NCBI GenBank assembly: GCA_001953115.1
Contig: LSSL01000092.1
Coordinates: 1-64,000, forward strand
DNA length: 64,000 bases
From: Smittium mucronatum
Lineage: Eukaryota; Kickxellomycota; Harpellomycetes; Harpellales; Legeriomycetaceae
Reading direction: 5' to 3'
Of the stretch, positions 26,200 to 39,100 are shown piece by piece (within the stretch, counting starts at the first letter, position 1; the number at the start of each line of letters is the position of its first letter). The notes under the pieces are model-generated. The model was given only the letters and a program-made list of their open reading frames with translations. It did not search any database and had not been told where the DNA came from. The translations under genes were made by a program, and so were the position numbers.

Positions 26200-27130
26200 T
26201 GGTTGTTAAGGGTGCGAGACCTTTGGCATGAACGAAGCCAGAGTCAACCCACTAAAAGCTAAAATTGAAAAAGCTGTTTGCCTCGTTTCCAATGTGGGTA
26301 AGACCATCACCATGGAACGAATATGAGCTGAAATCGGGATAAAATACGTCTTCTTAAAAACCAAAGTTGCTAGATAACGTGCGTACCACAAGTTTCCAAT
26401 TTTAAAAAATTGGTCTTTAGAACTCATTAATTCGCCGATAAATTAAAGAATGGCCAAATGGGTAACCGTTAGTGTAAGATGGATAAAAGAAAATTGAGTT
26501 CAAAATTCAAAAAGCGAAAAAAGTATCACCATATTCAACAGTAAAATTAAAAACAATAGGTATAAAATCTACCTGTGGATGATGTGCCTAAAAATATGAG
26601 AAAAAAGAAGCCGAATAAATCTTCAGCTAATTTACCCTTAAATGAAATTTGGCCTCCAGGAAATCGGCAAAATGCGAATGCGAATCCCACACACTGTCCA
26701 GAGACTATCAGATATGAATTTTTTAGACGAATTTTTTTTTAAAAAAACTTTATTTCTAGAAAATAGATGCTTCCTGAAAATTTCGACCACATCTTATTAA
26801 ATTTCCTCGATGGAATAGACACCGAAACAAAAAATATCGGCCGTTTTATACCTAAAATGATCCTCTCAGACATAAAAAACCAACTTTTTAATTTCAATGA
26901 ATACCAGTTGGTGATAGTTGGAAAAATAATGAGGGGTGGTATAAAGATATTTTTATTAGGCTACAAGCTGAAACTACCGATCATAAATCTTTGTTGGAAA
27001 CAACCAAATCTACGATTGACACACACGTGCCACTAACATTTAAACTGCAAAGTTCAAGAGCTTTGAAGACAACCTTGACCCAACTCCCTCAAGTTACGGA
27101 GCTGCTAAAGCAGCAGATGTGGTTTTAGTG
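26200..27130 (+). pseudogene. C-terminal ORF2 region and 3' end of the LINE
   Basis: The + frame reads MNEARVNPLKAKIEKA, then VCLVSNVGKTITMERI, typical of the region after LINE reverse transcriptases. The open frame at 26767-27036 includes ENFDHILLNF, resembling the E-x-x-x-HxLLxC part of the C-terminal Cys/His motif with Cys replaced by Phe. Near 27103-27120 the sequence GCTGCTAAAGCAGCAG could fold into a small hairpin at the 3' end. Confidence 0.5.
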
Positions 27131-27247
27131 GTGGCGTTTTTTTTTTTGAAAATTTCCACCATTATCACCATTTTCACTTTTTTTTAAAAAAAATTAAATT
27201 TTTTTAATTAACTTTAAAATAAATTCTTCGTAAAAAAAATATTCTCG

Positions 27248-27433
27248 CAGTTCTGCACTCATGTAATCAGTCAAAAAGAAACTCCTGAAAGGATAAAAAT
27301 AACACCGATATGTAATTTAGATGCAGAAATGATATCAAGAATACCAAGTAAGTACTATAAAAGCTTTGGTCAAACTATTAAGGGTATATCTGTGGTTTCT
27401 GCAACTATGTTCAAAAAGGAAATAAAGTCTTTC
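27248..27433 (+). pseudogene. Downstream part of the relic split by the LINE
   Basis: Starting with the second copy of the 13-bp duplication (27248-27260), the frame stays open for 62 codons. It contains HVISQKETPERIKITP and SKYYKSFGQTIKGISVVSA before a TGA. It is in the same reading frame as the piece ending at 21538, so one continuous protein existed before the LINE inserted. The balanced amino-acid composition contrasts with the A/T-driven frames around it. The family is not recognised. Confidence 0.45.
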
Positions 27434-30400
27434 TGAGATTTGATATGTTCATGTGTCAATTTTTTGAAAGGGTATAAATATTTCACATTTATTTCTAATT
27501 GAAAAGCAAATACAGGATTATTGTTATAAACGCCTAGATTATGGGGAAAAAAAGAAAAAGGAACAAGAGATCAAACTTAAAAAAAATTACTGTCTTTAAA
27601 GAGATTTTAAAAAAAAACTAACTGTTTTAAATCAATTTTTTATGTAATATTAATATAATAAAAACTTTTAAAAAAAATAGAAAACAAATAAGATTTTATT
27701 AAAAACTCAGATATTTCTTTTTTCGAAGCCTGGCAGATTATACTTGACAACTACCCAGAAATATAATGTTTTAGTTCTAATTAACGTAGTAATTTATTAT
27801 TATTATAAATATTTCTCTCTACTTTATTTGTTACATTAATTCAACATTTTATAAATTATATTAAAATTATTTGACCATTTTCGATGAAATTTGCTATATC
27901 TAGAATAAATATGTTAATTCGAGCATATAGTCTCTGTTTTTTTAATAAATTAATCAAAAGAAGGTTTATGAATACACGAACTTTCGTGTTTTATATATTG
28001 AAAACCATATATAGTAAAAATAAACACTTATATTATGATGTTTTTTTCTATGATAAGTAATTATCTCTACTAGATAAACCTACCCCTGTATTATCATATG
28101 TAGTAAACTCTACTTTTTTATCTAGAATAAGCATTCTTTAATTAAAATTTGTTCCTCGGAATAGTTGTTATATCTCCATAAGTTTGGTAAATAAGACTAT
28201 TTGCTTTTTCTAAGGAATTTTATAAATATGGGTATAATTTCAGTAAATTTTTTAAATATGTATTATAAACCACAATAATTCTATATAAACTAGAAAAATA
28301 AACGCACTATATCCACTGAATGGATTTTATCGGTAGATAAGTAATATTTTTGTACTTTTAACTTCGCTAAAGTAGTTTTCTATAATGAAAAAATTCTTAA
28401 TAAAATTTTATTTTATTTATTTGCTGATTTTTTGTGTACTATGGGTAAAAATGAGCGTTGAAAACTAAATTTACATATTTTTTTACATTTTGTATAGATT
28501 TTCTATGTTATTTCTGGAGTTTGAATTTGAAAATTAAAAATATAAACTAAAAAATATCAAATATAAAATTTTGGTAATCGTATTTTATTTTAAGTGTATT
28601 AATTTCAAATGAATAATGTAAATTTTATTAACTTTGGATATTAAAATGTTTACCATATTATTTTTTTTAATATTCTAAAAATTAAAGTAATTCTTATAAT
28701 TTTTTTATTAGAAATAAAAAATATTTCAATCTTTAATTAGACCTTTAGGTATCATTCCCTTTATTATAACTTCATGCGATTAAAATATTGGGAATTAAAA
28801 ATTATTTTTAAATAAATGATCTGCGCATAAAAAATTTAAATAAATCTAATTAATTTAACGAAAAGGAGAAAATAAGCGTTTACTTATCTAATTAAGTGTT
28901 TTTTGTGGTTTCAATTTTTTTATAGTAGTGATTTCAGTTATAAAAAAGGCCCTCCAAATAAATAGCCACTGACATATTATTTTCACTCTAATCTAAGATT
29001 TCCATTATAAAATTTTTGTTGGATAAGATGATAATTATTTTAGGTCAGAGCTAAAAATAGGGTTTTATAAAATAATTAAAAAGTTTTCATCTGTTATTTA
29101 CAAATGAAAAATACTTTTGATAAGTCGGTTTTTATTTTCATGACTTACATAACTTTATTATGGAATAATTTTTTTTACTTTATCATTTTTTTCGTACTAA
29201 TATCCCGGCTTTAAATTCATTATTATGATCCAATAGTATTATTATATTTATTAAATGTTTTAAAACTGTAATTTTTTTTAAAAAAAAGATATTTAATACT
29301 GATAAATCCATGATTTTTTTAGTAGAATTATTTTATATATAATAATTATTGTTTAATGCATATTTAATTAAAAGGCTTATTTTTATTCAAGTTATGGGAT
29401 AATTTCTCCCGTGTTTAAAAATTCTTATTTTTATTTTTATCCAATTAAGTACTCAAATTTATTAGGCCTTTTTCTATTTAAAATTTATAAATGTAGCTCT
29501 ATTTATAAAATGTTTATATATAAATAATTACTTGGCATCATGCTTCGTTCAGATACTTTTTTTTTTTTGTAAAATTTATTTTAAATTTTTAACCATAATT
29601 CATATAAAAAGAATATTTATCCAATTTAACAGAAAAATAAATCGATTTTTTATAAGATATTTTTTTATAATTATTAGTCAGAAATTATGATATTAATAAT
29701 GATATGTATTAAGTAGCTTTTAACAAGTTGTAATAACCCCTTATAAACTAATTAAATTTTTGTTTAAATGATTATATATTCCAGCAATTTTTTCTGTTAA
29801 AATAAATATAAGTTTCCAAAAAAAAAAAAGTTCAACTGCATACTCTTTTGGGATATATATATTTTTTAAATACGTGCATTTTTTATTTTATTTAATAATG
29901 ATAACCTTTTAAATAAACATTTTTTCTGAATATTTTTTTATAATTAGGCTACAATAGATTTTGAGGCATATTAAAATTTTCTTACAAGTACAATTTCAAA
30001 AATCTATTGATTGTTTTCCCAAGATATAGATAGCAAAAAAAATTAAAAAAGGTAGTAGTAAAATTAATGTGAAAATAAATAAAAGATTTGATGTATTATT
30101 CTATAAAATATTCATTTTTAAATCTACTGATGTATAAGTAAGGATATTGGAGTCATATTCAATATCATATACATGTATTCGATGAATTAAAGATACCATT
30201 TTATGATATTTTTTTTTTCAATATATTAAAATTATTCAAAATGAAATCTTCTAATAAAAATTCGATTTTTTATCGTTATAAAGCTTCAATGCGATAAAAA
30301 TTCTTTAATTAAATTAAAAAAAATTCAGTATATATTTTTGGCTTTTTAAACATTTTATTAAATTGTGTAAAAAATTTTAAACTCATCAATTTAACTCCTA

Positions 30401-31069
30401 AGTGCAGTATAATTTGCACTGGTCTAGGGAATTAAGTGGTTTATTTTCTAAGACCAATAATTTAATAGTATCATTAAAATTTTACTGATTTACCACTATT
30501 TTTAAAGCATGAAAAATTACTCAGATTACTTTGGGGTAGAAATAAAAGGCTCTAATGGCACAATTATAATTATAACACTCTAATCCTATGTTTCATAAAT
30601 AAAAATCAAATCAGATGCCGTAGAGATATAAATAGAGACAAAAATTTAAACTTTTGAGAAGCTAAGTTTTCAATTTTAGTTTTTTTATCCATTTCTTCAG
30701 TTATAATATCATTTTACGTATAATAAACCTGATCCTTAAAAATAACTATAATTTCACACATATTTGAATCATTATTAGCTGAAAGCGGTGGGACAGCGCA
30801 TTGCGATTAGGAATACAGAGATTAAAGGGTATAAGCATCTTGAAAACCGAAGAATAGATATTTTATCACACTCTGTAATCTTTTTAGTGAGAAATTCTAG
30901 CTTTCAAAAGCCAGATGAACCTCAGCTTCTAACATCTATTTTTATGAAAGCTATTTAGATAAATTTTCATTTTTAACTGAGCAAAATTTTATTAATCCAG
31001 CTGAAATTAGGCACCATCTAGGAAATCGATATCTTATAAAAGCTTTTTTTTGTTGAAAAGGAGCTTAAT
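27434..31069. other. AT-rich intergenic DNA, no gene recognised
   Basis: One of the most A/T-rich parts of the window, full of homopolymers and short inverted A/T repeats. I see no frame with a motif and no structural RNA. Confidence 0.6.
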
Positions 31070-31215
31070 TCGAGATTTCGAGTAGCCTCGGTCATATTCC
31101 TAATTTAAGAAATGCTATAGGGGGGGGGGCTTCTTTCGGCTGGTATTTGAACCCCTTTTCCGCAGGTATGAAACCAGTAGTCCTGCAATGGGGCATATTA
31201 TGGTTAGGATAGTTT
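31070..31215 (-). mobile_element. SINE-like element with B-box-like motif
   Basis: Reading the - strand, GGGGTTCAAATACC matches an RNA polymerase III B box. About 42 nt upstream lies TGCCCCATTGCAG, at the spacing expected for a (weak) A box. After the B box comes a run of about a dozen C residues, then ACTCGAAATCTCGAATTA, which resembles CCCCGAAATACGAATTA at about 50725-50741 in the element at 50.6 kb. I cannot fold the whole head into a convincing tRNA. Confidence 0.4.
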
Positions 31216-34200
31216 TATTTTAATATTTTTTTAGTGCATATTTTAATGAATTTATCCTAAAATAAAAATTCGTGTTACAAAAAAAAGGAGGGTATATTAT
31301 TATTTAGAATATTAAATTATAGAACTATAAGCCGATAATCTTTATAATATTAGAGTACAGTTGAAAATTAAATGTGATAAGGAACCGTACTAGATTAATT
31401 AATATTCGGCTATTAATTTTTTTATTCGATTAATTTTATTTCACTTTATTTTATTGGGTTGTAATTTTCTATTCATATTATCAAAAAACATAATAATATT
31501 TAATATTTATACCTTCTTAAATATTTTTTTTGTTAGAACCTTAATCAAACCTATTTTATCCATTTAATTTTTGAATTGAAATCCCTTAGAAATTTTTTAT
31601 TTATTTATTCCAATCAACATGTGTAAAAATATTTTCTTCTTTTTTTTAAATTTAATTATAAATTCTACTATGGATTCTTAAAAGCAAATATATATACCAT
31701 TTAAAAATATATATTATCATGGCCACTCTAATGGCTCAAGCTCAATTTTGATTCATTACTTGATATCTTAAAGCTTTCTGATTATAAATTTTAGTGATAG
31801 TAATCATTATATATAATTATTATAGAATAATTTTTGTGAAATCATGTTATTGATCAAATTTTATTACAGAAATTTAAATAAAATATCCTGTTAGCATTAG
31901 AATACTTAATTATTTTTCATTTTTCATTTTTCATTTTTCATTTTTAAAACCTTTTTTTTGAATATTTGGCTTTTTTATAAAAAAATCACACACTTTTTAC
32001 GACTCCCTGTTGAACATGGATAAAAGAATGAAAGACTTAGAAATAATCGATTAAAATTGAATTCTTATTTCTTATATTTTTAAAAATTTCTTTAATATCC
32101 AATTTCGGGTCTCTAATAATTTATATCGCATGAATTTAAATACAAATGGTTTCGGGAAACCCCAATTTTAATATGATTATAAGGATTTAAATTGAAATTT
32201 TTATTATGAAAAATTATTCTCTAAATTTAGCGATTAAGATCTTTTTTTTCATATCTGTCCATTCTTTTAAATTGATATTTCGCCTGTATTTACTAAATAT
32301 ATATTATTTATTTCTTATTTTTTCGATTTTTTTTAGAGCTTTATTTTTAATGATATTTTTCTTTTGGAAAAATTTAATTCTGGCGACAATTTTTTTGGTC
32401 AGTTTTTTTTATGTATTGTATTTTTTATAATTGTTTTATTTTATTTCTTTTACATTTTAAACAATCTAAAATTTCTTTTTTATTAAAAATTTGTCTATTT
32501 GGTATTTAGATTTTTCCGCAATTTTATAAAGGTCTGTATTTTAGTAAAACTCTGTAATAAAAAAAAAAAGAGTTTAAACTTGGTTTACCATGAATAGATT
32601 CGGGCTCAGTTATAATAACTTGCTAGTCTTTTTTTTGTGAGATAAAGAGAGAGTATTTACAGTCGTTATAAAAAAAGTATTTTTTTCTTGCAATTTCTAC
32701 TATCTTTAATTATTCTGCATTTATTTTGATGTTTAAATTAAGTTTTTTGGTATTACAATTTTTTATTCTGATAACTTCGTTTATTAATATATTTAATTTC
32801 ATTTTTCCTATCTTAAATTTTCGATTTTCTATATAAAATTAGAATGAAACTAGTACTTGGTTCATAATTTATTAAATTGCGGGTTTTAAAGAATTTCTTT
32901 TAAAAAAAAAGCTGGAAGTTTATAGTAACTGACTAATTCTATATTCTGTACATTTTCTCAAGAAATTGAGTCCAATAATGAAAAATCTTTAAGATATAAA
33001 GCAGATATTTTCAGGAAATAATTTCTGCTACAGAGTCCTACTGGTTGAAGTTTTGAAATATTATTATTGTGATTTTCATGAACTTGTGTCAAACCTAACA
33101 TGCTTCAATATTAACTTCTAACTTCTTATAGTATGTTATCATCTTTTTCACCATCAAAATTGATCATAAAATATTTTTTCTTTGCTTTTTTAACCCGTAA
33201 CTCTTCCTAATAAAGAATAGTGTTTATTCTTAATAGAGAAAATTATCACACAAAATTTTTTTATTCATTTTTTTTTATTTTAATAAGGTTAGATTTTTCA
33301 CTTATATATTACACGGGTCAAGACCCACTTACCCACGATTTTAGGAACATATCTAAGTAATGTTGATGGTTTTGCTTTAAGCTCGTATATTTTTAGGCTT
33401 GAGCTTTCTTATACTTATAAACCTCCTTGAACTAATATTCAGTGGATACGAAATCGTCAAAATAACAAATGGGGGGAGATGATATTTATCTCTCATTTTT
33501 TTTCGATACTTTATTTTTTTTAATGGGTTTCTCTGGAATTAAATTTTTTTTAAAAAAATAATAACAAAATTGCAACATCTGTATTTAACCCATTTACTTT
33601 TATCTTAAGACTCATAGTATTATGATTCAACTTTGTGTATATACGTATATATAACAAGCACATATATACTATATATTGTACTAATTTTGCTTTTATTTTG
33701 TTCAATAAACATTAAATAACAATAAATCGGTTATTTTTTAGATTTAATAAACGATAATATATAGAATTAATGAAGAAATTGGAAACTTATACCAATTTTA
33801 TTTTAATTTTTAAGCAAATAAATAGAAAGTTTATAATTAATTATTTGATGAGCTCAAAATCCAGAGATTAGTAATTTTTCTTTTGAAAACTGGTTGTATT
33901 AAAAACGAGTTTTATTTTATTCATTCTACCCCAGCTAAAAATATTCCCAATTTAATTCGCATATGCATTTTTTTTTTTATAAAATTAAGTAGTTTGTGTA
34001 ATTTTTTTTTTTAAAAAAAATTTCTATCTTTACTCAAAAATGAGAACTATCAAAATTTGATTTAAAATTTATTAAACATAATTTTTTTATTTTATTTGGC
34101 AATAAGATATCTATCAAATAATATTCGGATACTCTAAAAATACATTATAATGCCATATGAAGAAGCTCTTTTACTTGAAAATTTTAAAATTTTTTGAAGA

Positions 34201-34654
34201 GAATACAAAAAAATATTAAAAATAAATAAAATTTCATGTCTCTAATAAAAGAATTATATTAAGAAATCTTCATAGCCCCAATTAAAATATCCTTAATAAA
34301 AAATATGATATGGTAAATATGTATTTAACTGGTAAATTAAAAAATAATAAAATATCTTCCATTCAAGAACAGAGTTATATATTAATATATATTATATTTA
34401 TAATGTATATTGCCTTAAGGTATTATAAAAAACAACCAAAAAAAAAGTTGCGCAGCAATTTTTAAGGTTAAAGTCCCCGAAAATATAAAAGAAAAATAAC
34501 TTTTAGTTTAGTTTGAAAATTACACCAAATAGAGGAATTTTAATTTTTTTTTTGACAAGTCCAATTTTTGGTCTTTTTTTTTAAGGGGAAATTTATTTTC
34601 AAGTTAATAAAAAGTTCTAAAAACAATTTAAAAAAATTAAAAAAAGTGAGATTT
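31216..34654. other. AT-rich intergenic DNA, no gene recognised
   Basis: It holds a TTTTTCA tandem repeat at 31913-31945 and many homopolymers. The 74-codon frame at 32206-32430 is almost wholly Phe/Leu/Ile/Tyr, as T-rich DNA produces by chance. Confidence 0.6.
31913..31945. repeat. TTTTTCA tandem repeat
   Basis: About 4.7 uninterrupted copies of a 7-bp unit. Confidence 0.9.
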
Positions 34655-34830
34655 TTCAAAAAAAAATGCTACCCAACTTCTCTGTGCCGTTCTATCAGCT
34701 CCATACCTCGAAGGCATCGGTTCAAGGGTCCAAATTTGGACTTTATTTAAAAAAATAATGTCCAGTAAATATGTATTTAGGAAGAGCAAGTGCCCCCCCA
34801 CTGCTATAAATAGATGTAAATCGATTTAAT
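34655..34830 (+). mobile_element. SINE-like element with B-box-like motif
   Basis: CGGTTCAAGGGTCC at about 34718-34731 is a good RNA polymerase III B-box match. The preceding stretch around CCATACCTCGAAGG resembles the TCATACCTGCGGAA stretch of the 31.1-kb copy. A short C run followed by ACTGCTATAAAT at 34793-34810 also parallels that copy. The limits are approximate. Confidence 0.35.
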
Positions 34831-36157
34831 AATTCATTAAACTAAAAAATTATTTTCCCTATGAAATTAACACTTAAGCATCAGTTAATTATAAAAATTA
34901 TAAAATTTTTATATCAGAAAAAAATCCAAATAATAAATCATGCGCCATCTAAGAGTATTTATGTGATAACTGGTAATGGCGGAGTAAAGAATACATCCAA
35001 AAATAATTTTTTTTATAAATATTCTAACTATATATTAAAATTTATCCACCGTGTAATTAAATTCTAAACCCAATCGGAAATTCTTATAGAAAGATGAAAA
35101 AAAAGCTGATAGAAATTGTCAAACCAGATAGCACAGATAATATCTAAAAATAGGTAATGCAGAAGGTCGTTGACTCGATCGCTGAAATTGTAAAACAAGA
35201 CTTATTTTCACACATGAGTCTTAATCTCTGCTTTATTATTTCAGGGAATATTTTTTCTTGATTATTTTGATTTCCACACCTACACATCTTTAATATAATC
35301 ATATTATTATTATTTTTTGAAATCAGAAAATTTATATACCTATAGTTTTATTGATCTCGTCTCTAATTTTAAAAACAAGTGTTTTTACCTCTAATTTTAT
35401 TATCATTTCAGTTTGAAGATGATAAATTCCAATACAGAAACTGATCAACAAATCAAGTAAATATCAATTTTTAAATCCTAAAAAATCGCCAATCTATTAC
35501 TAAAAATAATCCAATTAATATATTTAAAATGGGGTTTTTTCATTGAATCAAAAGATATTTTAATGTAGCTATTTTATTTGATATTTAAAAATAAATTTAT
35601 ATCTATCAATAAAAAATAATGTTTCGAGAAGCACCAACACCACCACCAACTATTGAAGGGGTTTCAATTTGAAAAAAAGTCAAAAATATAAAGTGATATT
35701 AAAAAGCTTTTTTTTATTTTCCATTCAAATCGGCTTTCTTTTATAACCTCCATTCATCTATTTTTACCCCCAAAAAACCAATCTATTTTGAATTTAAGAG
35801 CTCCATTATTGGTAAAAAGCTGATTTTTTCTTTGGATATTCTCAAGGCATAGTTTTAATTGATATACTTCAAATAAGATGGTACGAATATAAATTCATAA
35901 ATTTACTGTTAAATGGAAAGACTGTAAAAAATCAGTATATACTAAGAAAAAATGTGTAACTACATAATAATAGGTGAAGAAACTGATCCATATAAAACTC
36001 AGGCAAAATCAATTTTTTATAGGAATAATTTACAAATTATATAGAAAGTTTATTTTAAGAAATTTTCGGGATAAAAAAAGTGTAAAAAAAGAAATGAAGA
36101 CGTTTAAATTATTCTATTTATCAGGTGGTGATGTGTCGCAACCAATGTAATATATTA
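34831..36157. other. Intergenic DNA downstream of the PPR gene
   Basis: Mostly A/T-rich. A 68-codon frame at 34861-35067 and a short frame at about 35622-35675 (containing APTPPPTIEG) have no family match I can name. The last 150 bp should include the 3' UTR and polyadenylation signals of the PPR gene, which ends at 36158. Confidence 0.45.
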
Positions 36158-39100
36158 CTAGACCTTCACTTTTTCTATCAAGTTATTGGCAGGCTCTCCA
36201 ACCAAATTAAGCAAGTTTTCGGCAAATTTATGGATTGAATCCTCTAAGTATTCTCCGCTAGAGATTTTAAGCTCGGATGAATATAGGGGGTTTTCTTCTA
36301 AAAACTCAACGGCCTCATCGTAAAGTCTTGCTCTAACCAAAACTTCAAATATGGATTTCAAATGAGAGGGTGTGAGAGTTATACCGCCATCGGTGACAAG
36401 CTCATCTACAAGCGTACCGAGCAGGTGCAAATTCAACATTTTTCCTGAGTTTGGGTCAGCCATGTCTGGGATGTAGCTTACAAGATTTCTGCTGCTGAAT
36501 TCCAAATCGAGCTTTGAGTTTATTGGTTGTAAAGTTCGTTCTTCGGAAAAAGTTGATCTTTCAGTAAAGCCACAAATATCTATGAGAACAGAGACAGATT
36601 CTGAAGTTGGTTTAATCTTATACATTTTCATTAGCTCCCAGGTTTGCAATGAATCTCTAAAATTACCGCAATTTGCATATGCACCAATCAATTCACAATA
36701 ATAATTAGAGCCTAACAAATTAGTGGATGCTATGGTCGTTAAGTCTTGTTCATCATTTTTGCAAATTTGCATTGCAGAATAATTTTCTATCGGTCTACCA
36801 GGGAACATAATGGAGTCCACGAGCTGAGAATCTTGAGCCAAATTTCTATCCATGTTTGCAAGTGCGCAAACTAGGGAGATACCCTCCCTGTTTTTAGCCT
36901 TTCCAAACCCTTTTAACAAAGTTGCATATATAAAAGATGTGGCTTGGATTTTAGCTGCCCTCATTTTTTCTAATAGCCGAAGTGGTTCTTTAAGTTTATT
37001 CAATTCTACATAAGAAGCAGTTAAAATATCGAAGGTTGTTTGATGAAAATCCTTTAAATCAAAATCACTAGACAAGTCAGAGGAATTTTCCATATCATCT
37101 TCGTCAGACTCTAGTGATTCTTTTAAATCTTCCGAATCCTTGGAGAGATCATTCCAAATCTCAATTACCTGAATGTATTGGGATGCTTTGAAATAAGCTA
37201 ACATTGCTGCTGTATAAAGACCAAATTTCAAACGCTTATTATTGTTTGAAACATCAGGAGATGCTAAAATGGATTGGAAAATTGATATGGAGGTTTCGGG
37301 TTTACCCAAACGTGAGTATGCGTTCATTATCAGAACTGAATCCTTTATTGTTAGAGCAGACTTCATTCTTTGATTTTCCAAAATTATATTGTGAAATTTA
37401 TTCAAGTATTTCAAATCATCGGAAACACAAATAAATTGTACAAGTCCATTTATAGCGACTTTCAGATTCTGGTGGGAAAAGCTGTCATGAGAAACAAATT
37501 TTAAATAAAAGTTGATCACAACCATTTCAATAGAACCGAGATCTTTATCATCTAACAGGTTTTCTGAATGTGTGTTGAAATCTAAAGAGGTCCGGGAATT
37601 ATCGATTGAAGAGAAATATTGGATTTCAGATAGTGAAGAGATAATATCAATAACGATTTGATGAGATTTTTTCGAGTGAAGGTCGTAAGTTGTATCAATA
37701 AAGATTAGGAATTCTCTTAAACCTTGTAATCGCTCACTGTAAGACAGTTTTGCTAGATATGAAAAATAGAGGGAAAAAGTCTCACTATTGGGAGTAAGAT
37801 TATATTGTTTTAAATCCGTGAAAATGATCTTGGAAAGCCAATCCATGTCAGAATTGCAAACTGATTTTAAGGCCATGTTGAAATAATGAGCAGTAGTAGA
37901 TGGGACATCAAATTCTTGAGTTGAAGCTCGTGATTCTTGTGAGCTTTCTGAGATGGATTGATAGTTATTTGAGAGGAAAACCTTAAATGACTCATAAAAG
38001 TTGAGGGCTTCAGGAACTTGACCTAAATTAGAGTGTATAGTGAATAGACCTATCAGAATTTCCATTTCAGGAACAATACCAAGGGGCCCATAGGATTCTG
38101 GATTAATAACAAGAACATTATCCAAACTGCTAAAAACGGTAGAAGAATCTTTATAAAAAGAATCGTCGAATTTGCACATGTTTCTATAAAGGATATAAGA
38201 ACTTCTCAAAATTTCTAGGGATTTTAAGCCTAAACCGGTATTTTTGGGGTCTGAAACAAATAACTGGGTTGATATTTTGGATATCAGAACAAAAGTGAGA
38301 GGAGTGGGTTTAACTTTTAGAGAAATAAATGGGTTTTGGAGAGTGGCTTTTTTGAGGTTTTCAGTTAGTAAACTAAATGATTTAGAGGAGAGGTCATCTT
38401 CTGAAGTTGATTTGCGGTCTTTCAAAGAGGAATCTGAGGTAGAATTATTATTGATGAGACTATTGAAATCTAGTTTGAGCTTCAGAAAGTGATTTAAAGT
38501 TTCGAAAGTTAGTTGGAGATCGTTGAATATAAGACAGGCGGTTAGTAGATTGTTAAGATGAGAAGCGTTTAAATCAAAATGAGAACCGTATAAATATAAA
38601 ACATTGAAATAGGCTCTGGGTAAAGTAGAGCTAGTATTTTGAATGGACTCTAGGGAAGATATATTGTGAGAAATTGACTGGGTGCTAATGTTATTGGAAT
38701 TGGAGTCAGAAGCGTCTAGTAGGTTTTTTTGCCTGGATATATTTAAAAGCTCATCTAAATTGAAAGAAGAGTTGTTATCTCGGCTTTTAATAATAGAGCT
38801 AAATAAGACTTGGAGAATGGTTTGGAAATGATTTCTGGCTAATAGAGGAGAGGTAGTATCGTTTTTAGGTAAAGAAGAAAGATCTAAACCGATATTTTTG
38901 CAGAAAGTTCTAACAGATAGAAGTTCATTGAAAACAAAATTGATTCGATAGCCCCAATACTCATTAAAGACGGGAATCTCGCGCTGGAGGATGTTGTTTA
39001 TGTTTTTTTCGGCTAAATTTCTGGAAATTTCAGATTCTATTTCTTTAGCAAAGGTATCCAAGATTTCAAAAAACACCTTCTCAATGTTTTTATAACCTTT

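Larger units (their letters stand above)
21539..27247 (+). mobile_element. LINE-like non-LTR retrotransposon, decayed
   Basis: A 5.7-kb element in + orientation flanked by a 13-bp direct repeat. Order of recognisable parts: a gag-like ORF1 region with a CCHC zinc knuckle (22672-22713); AP-type endonuclease traces (about 23821-24460); reverse transcriptase (about 25100-26100) with YIDYIKAYDR and GLLFADE; and a post-RT C-terminal region (about 26200-27040), including an ENFDHILLNF segment like the Cys/His-rich tail of LINE ORF2. All frames carry stops and frameshifts, so it cannot be active. The 3' end is followed by A/T-rich sequence rather than a clean poly(A). The domain set fits jockey-like or related APE-type LINEs. 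The clade is inference. Confidence 0.8.

Noticed and set aside
26206..26427. 73-codon open frame on the - strand
   Set aside because: It is the reverse strand of the LINE post-RT region, whose + strand reads as typical LINE protein.
32206..32430. 74-codon membrane-protein-like frame
   Set aside because: Almost only Phe, Leu, Ile and Tyr in a T-rich stretch, so chance translation of low-complexity DNA.
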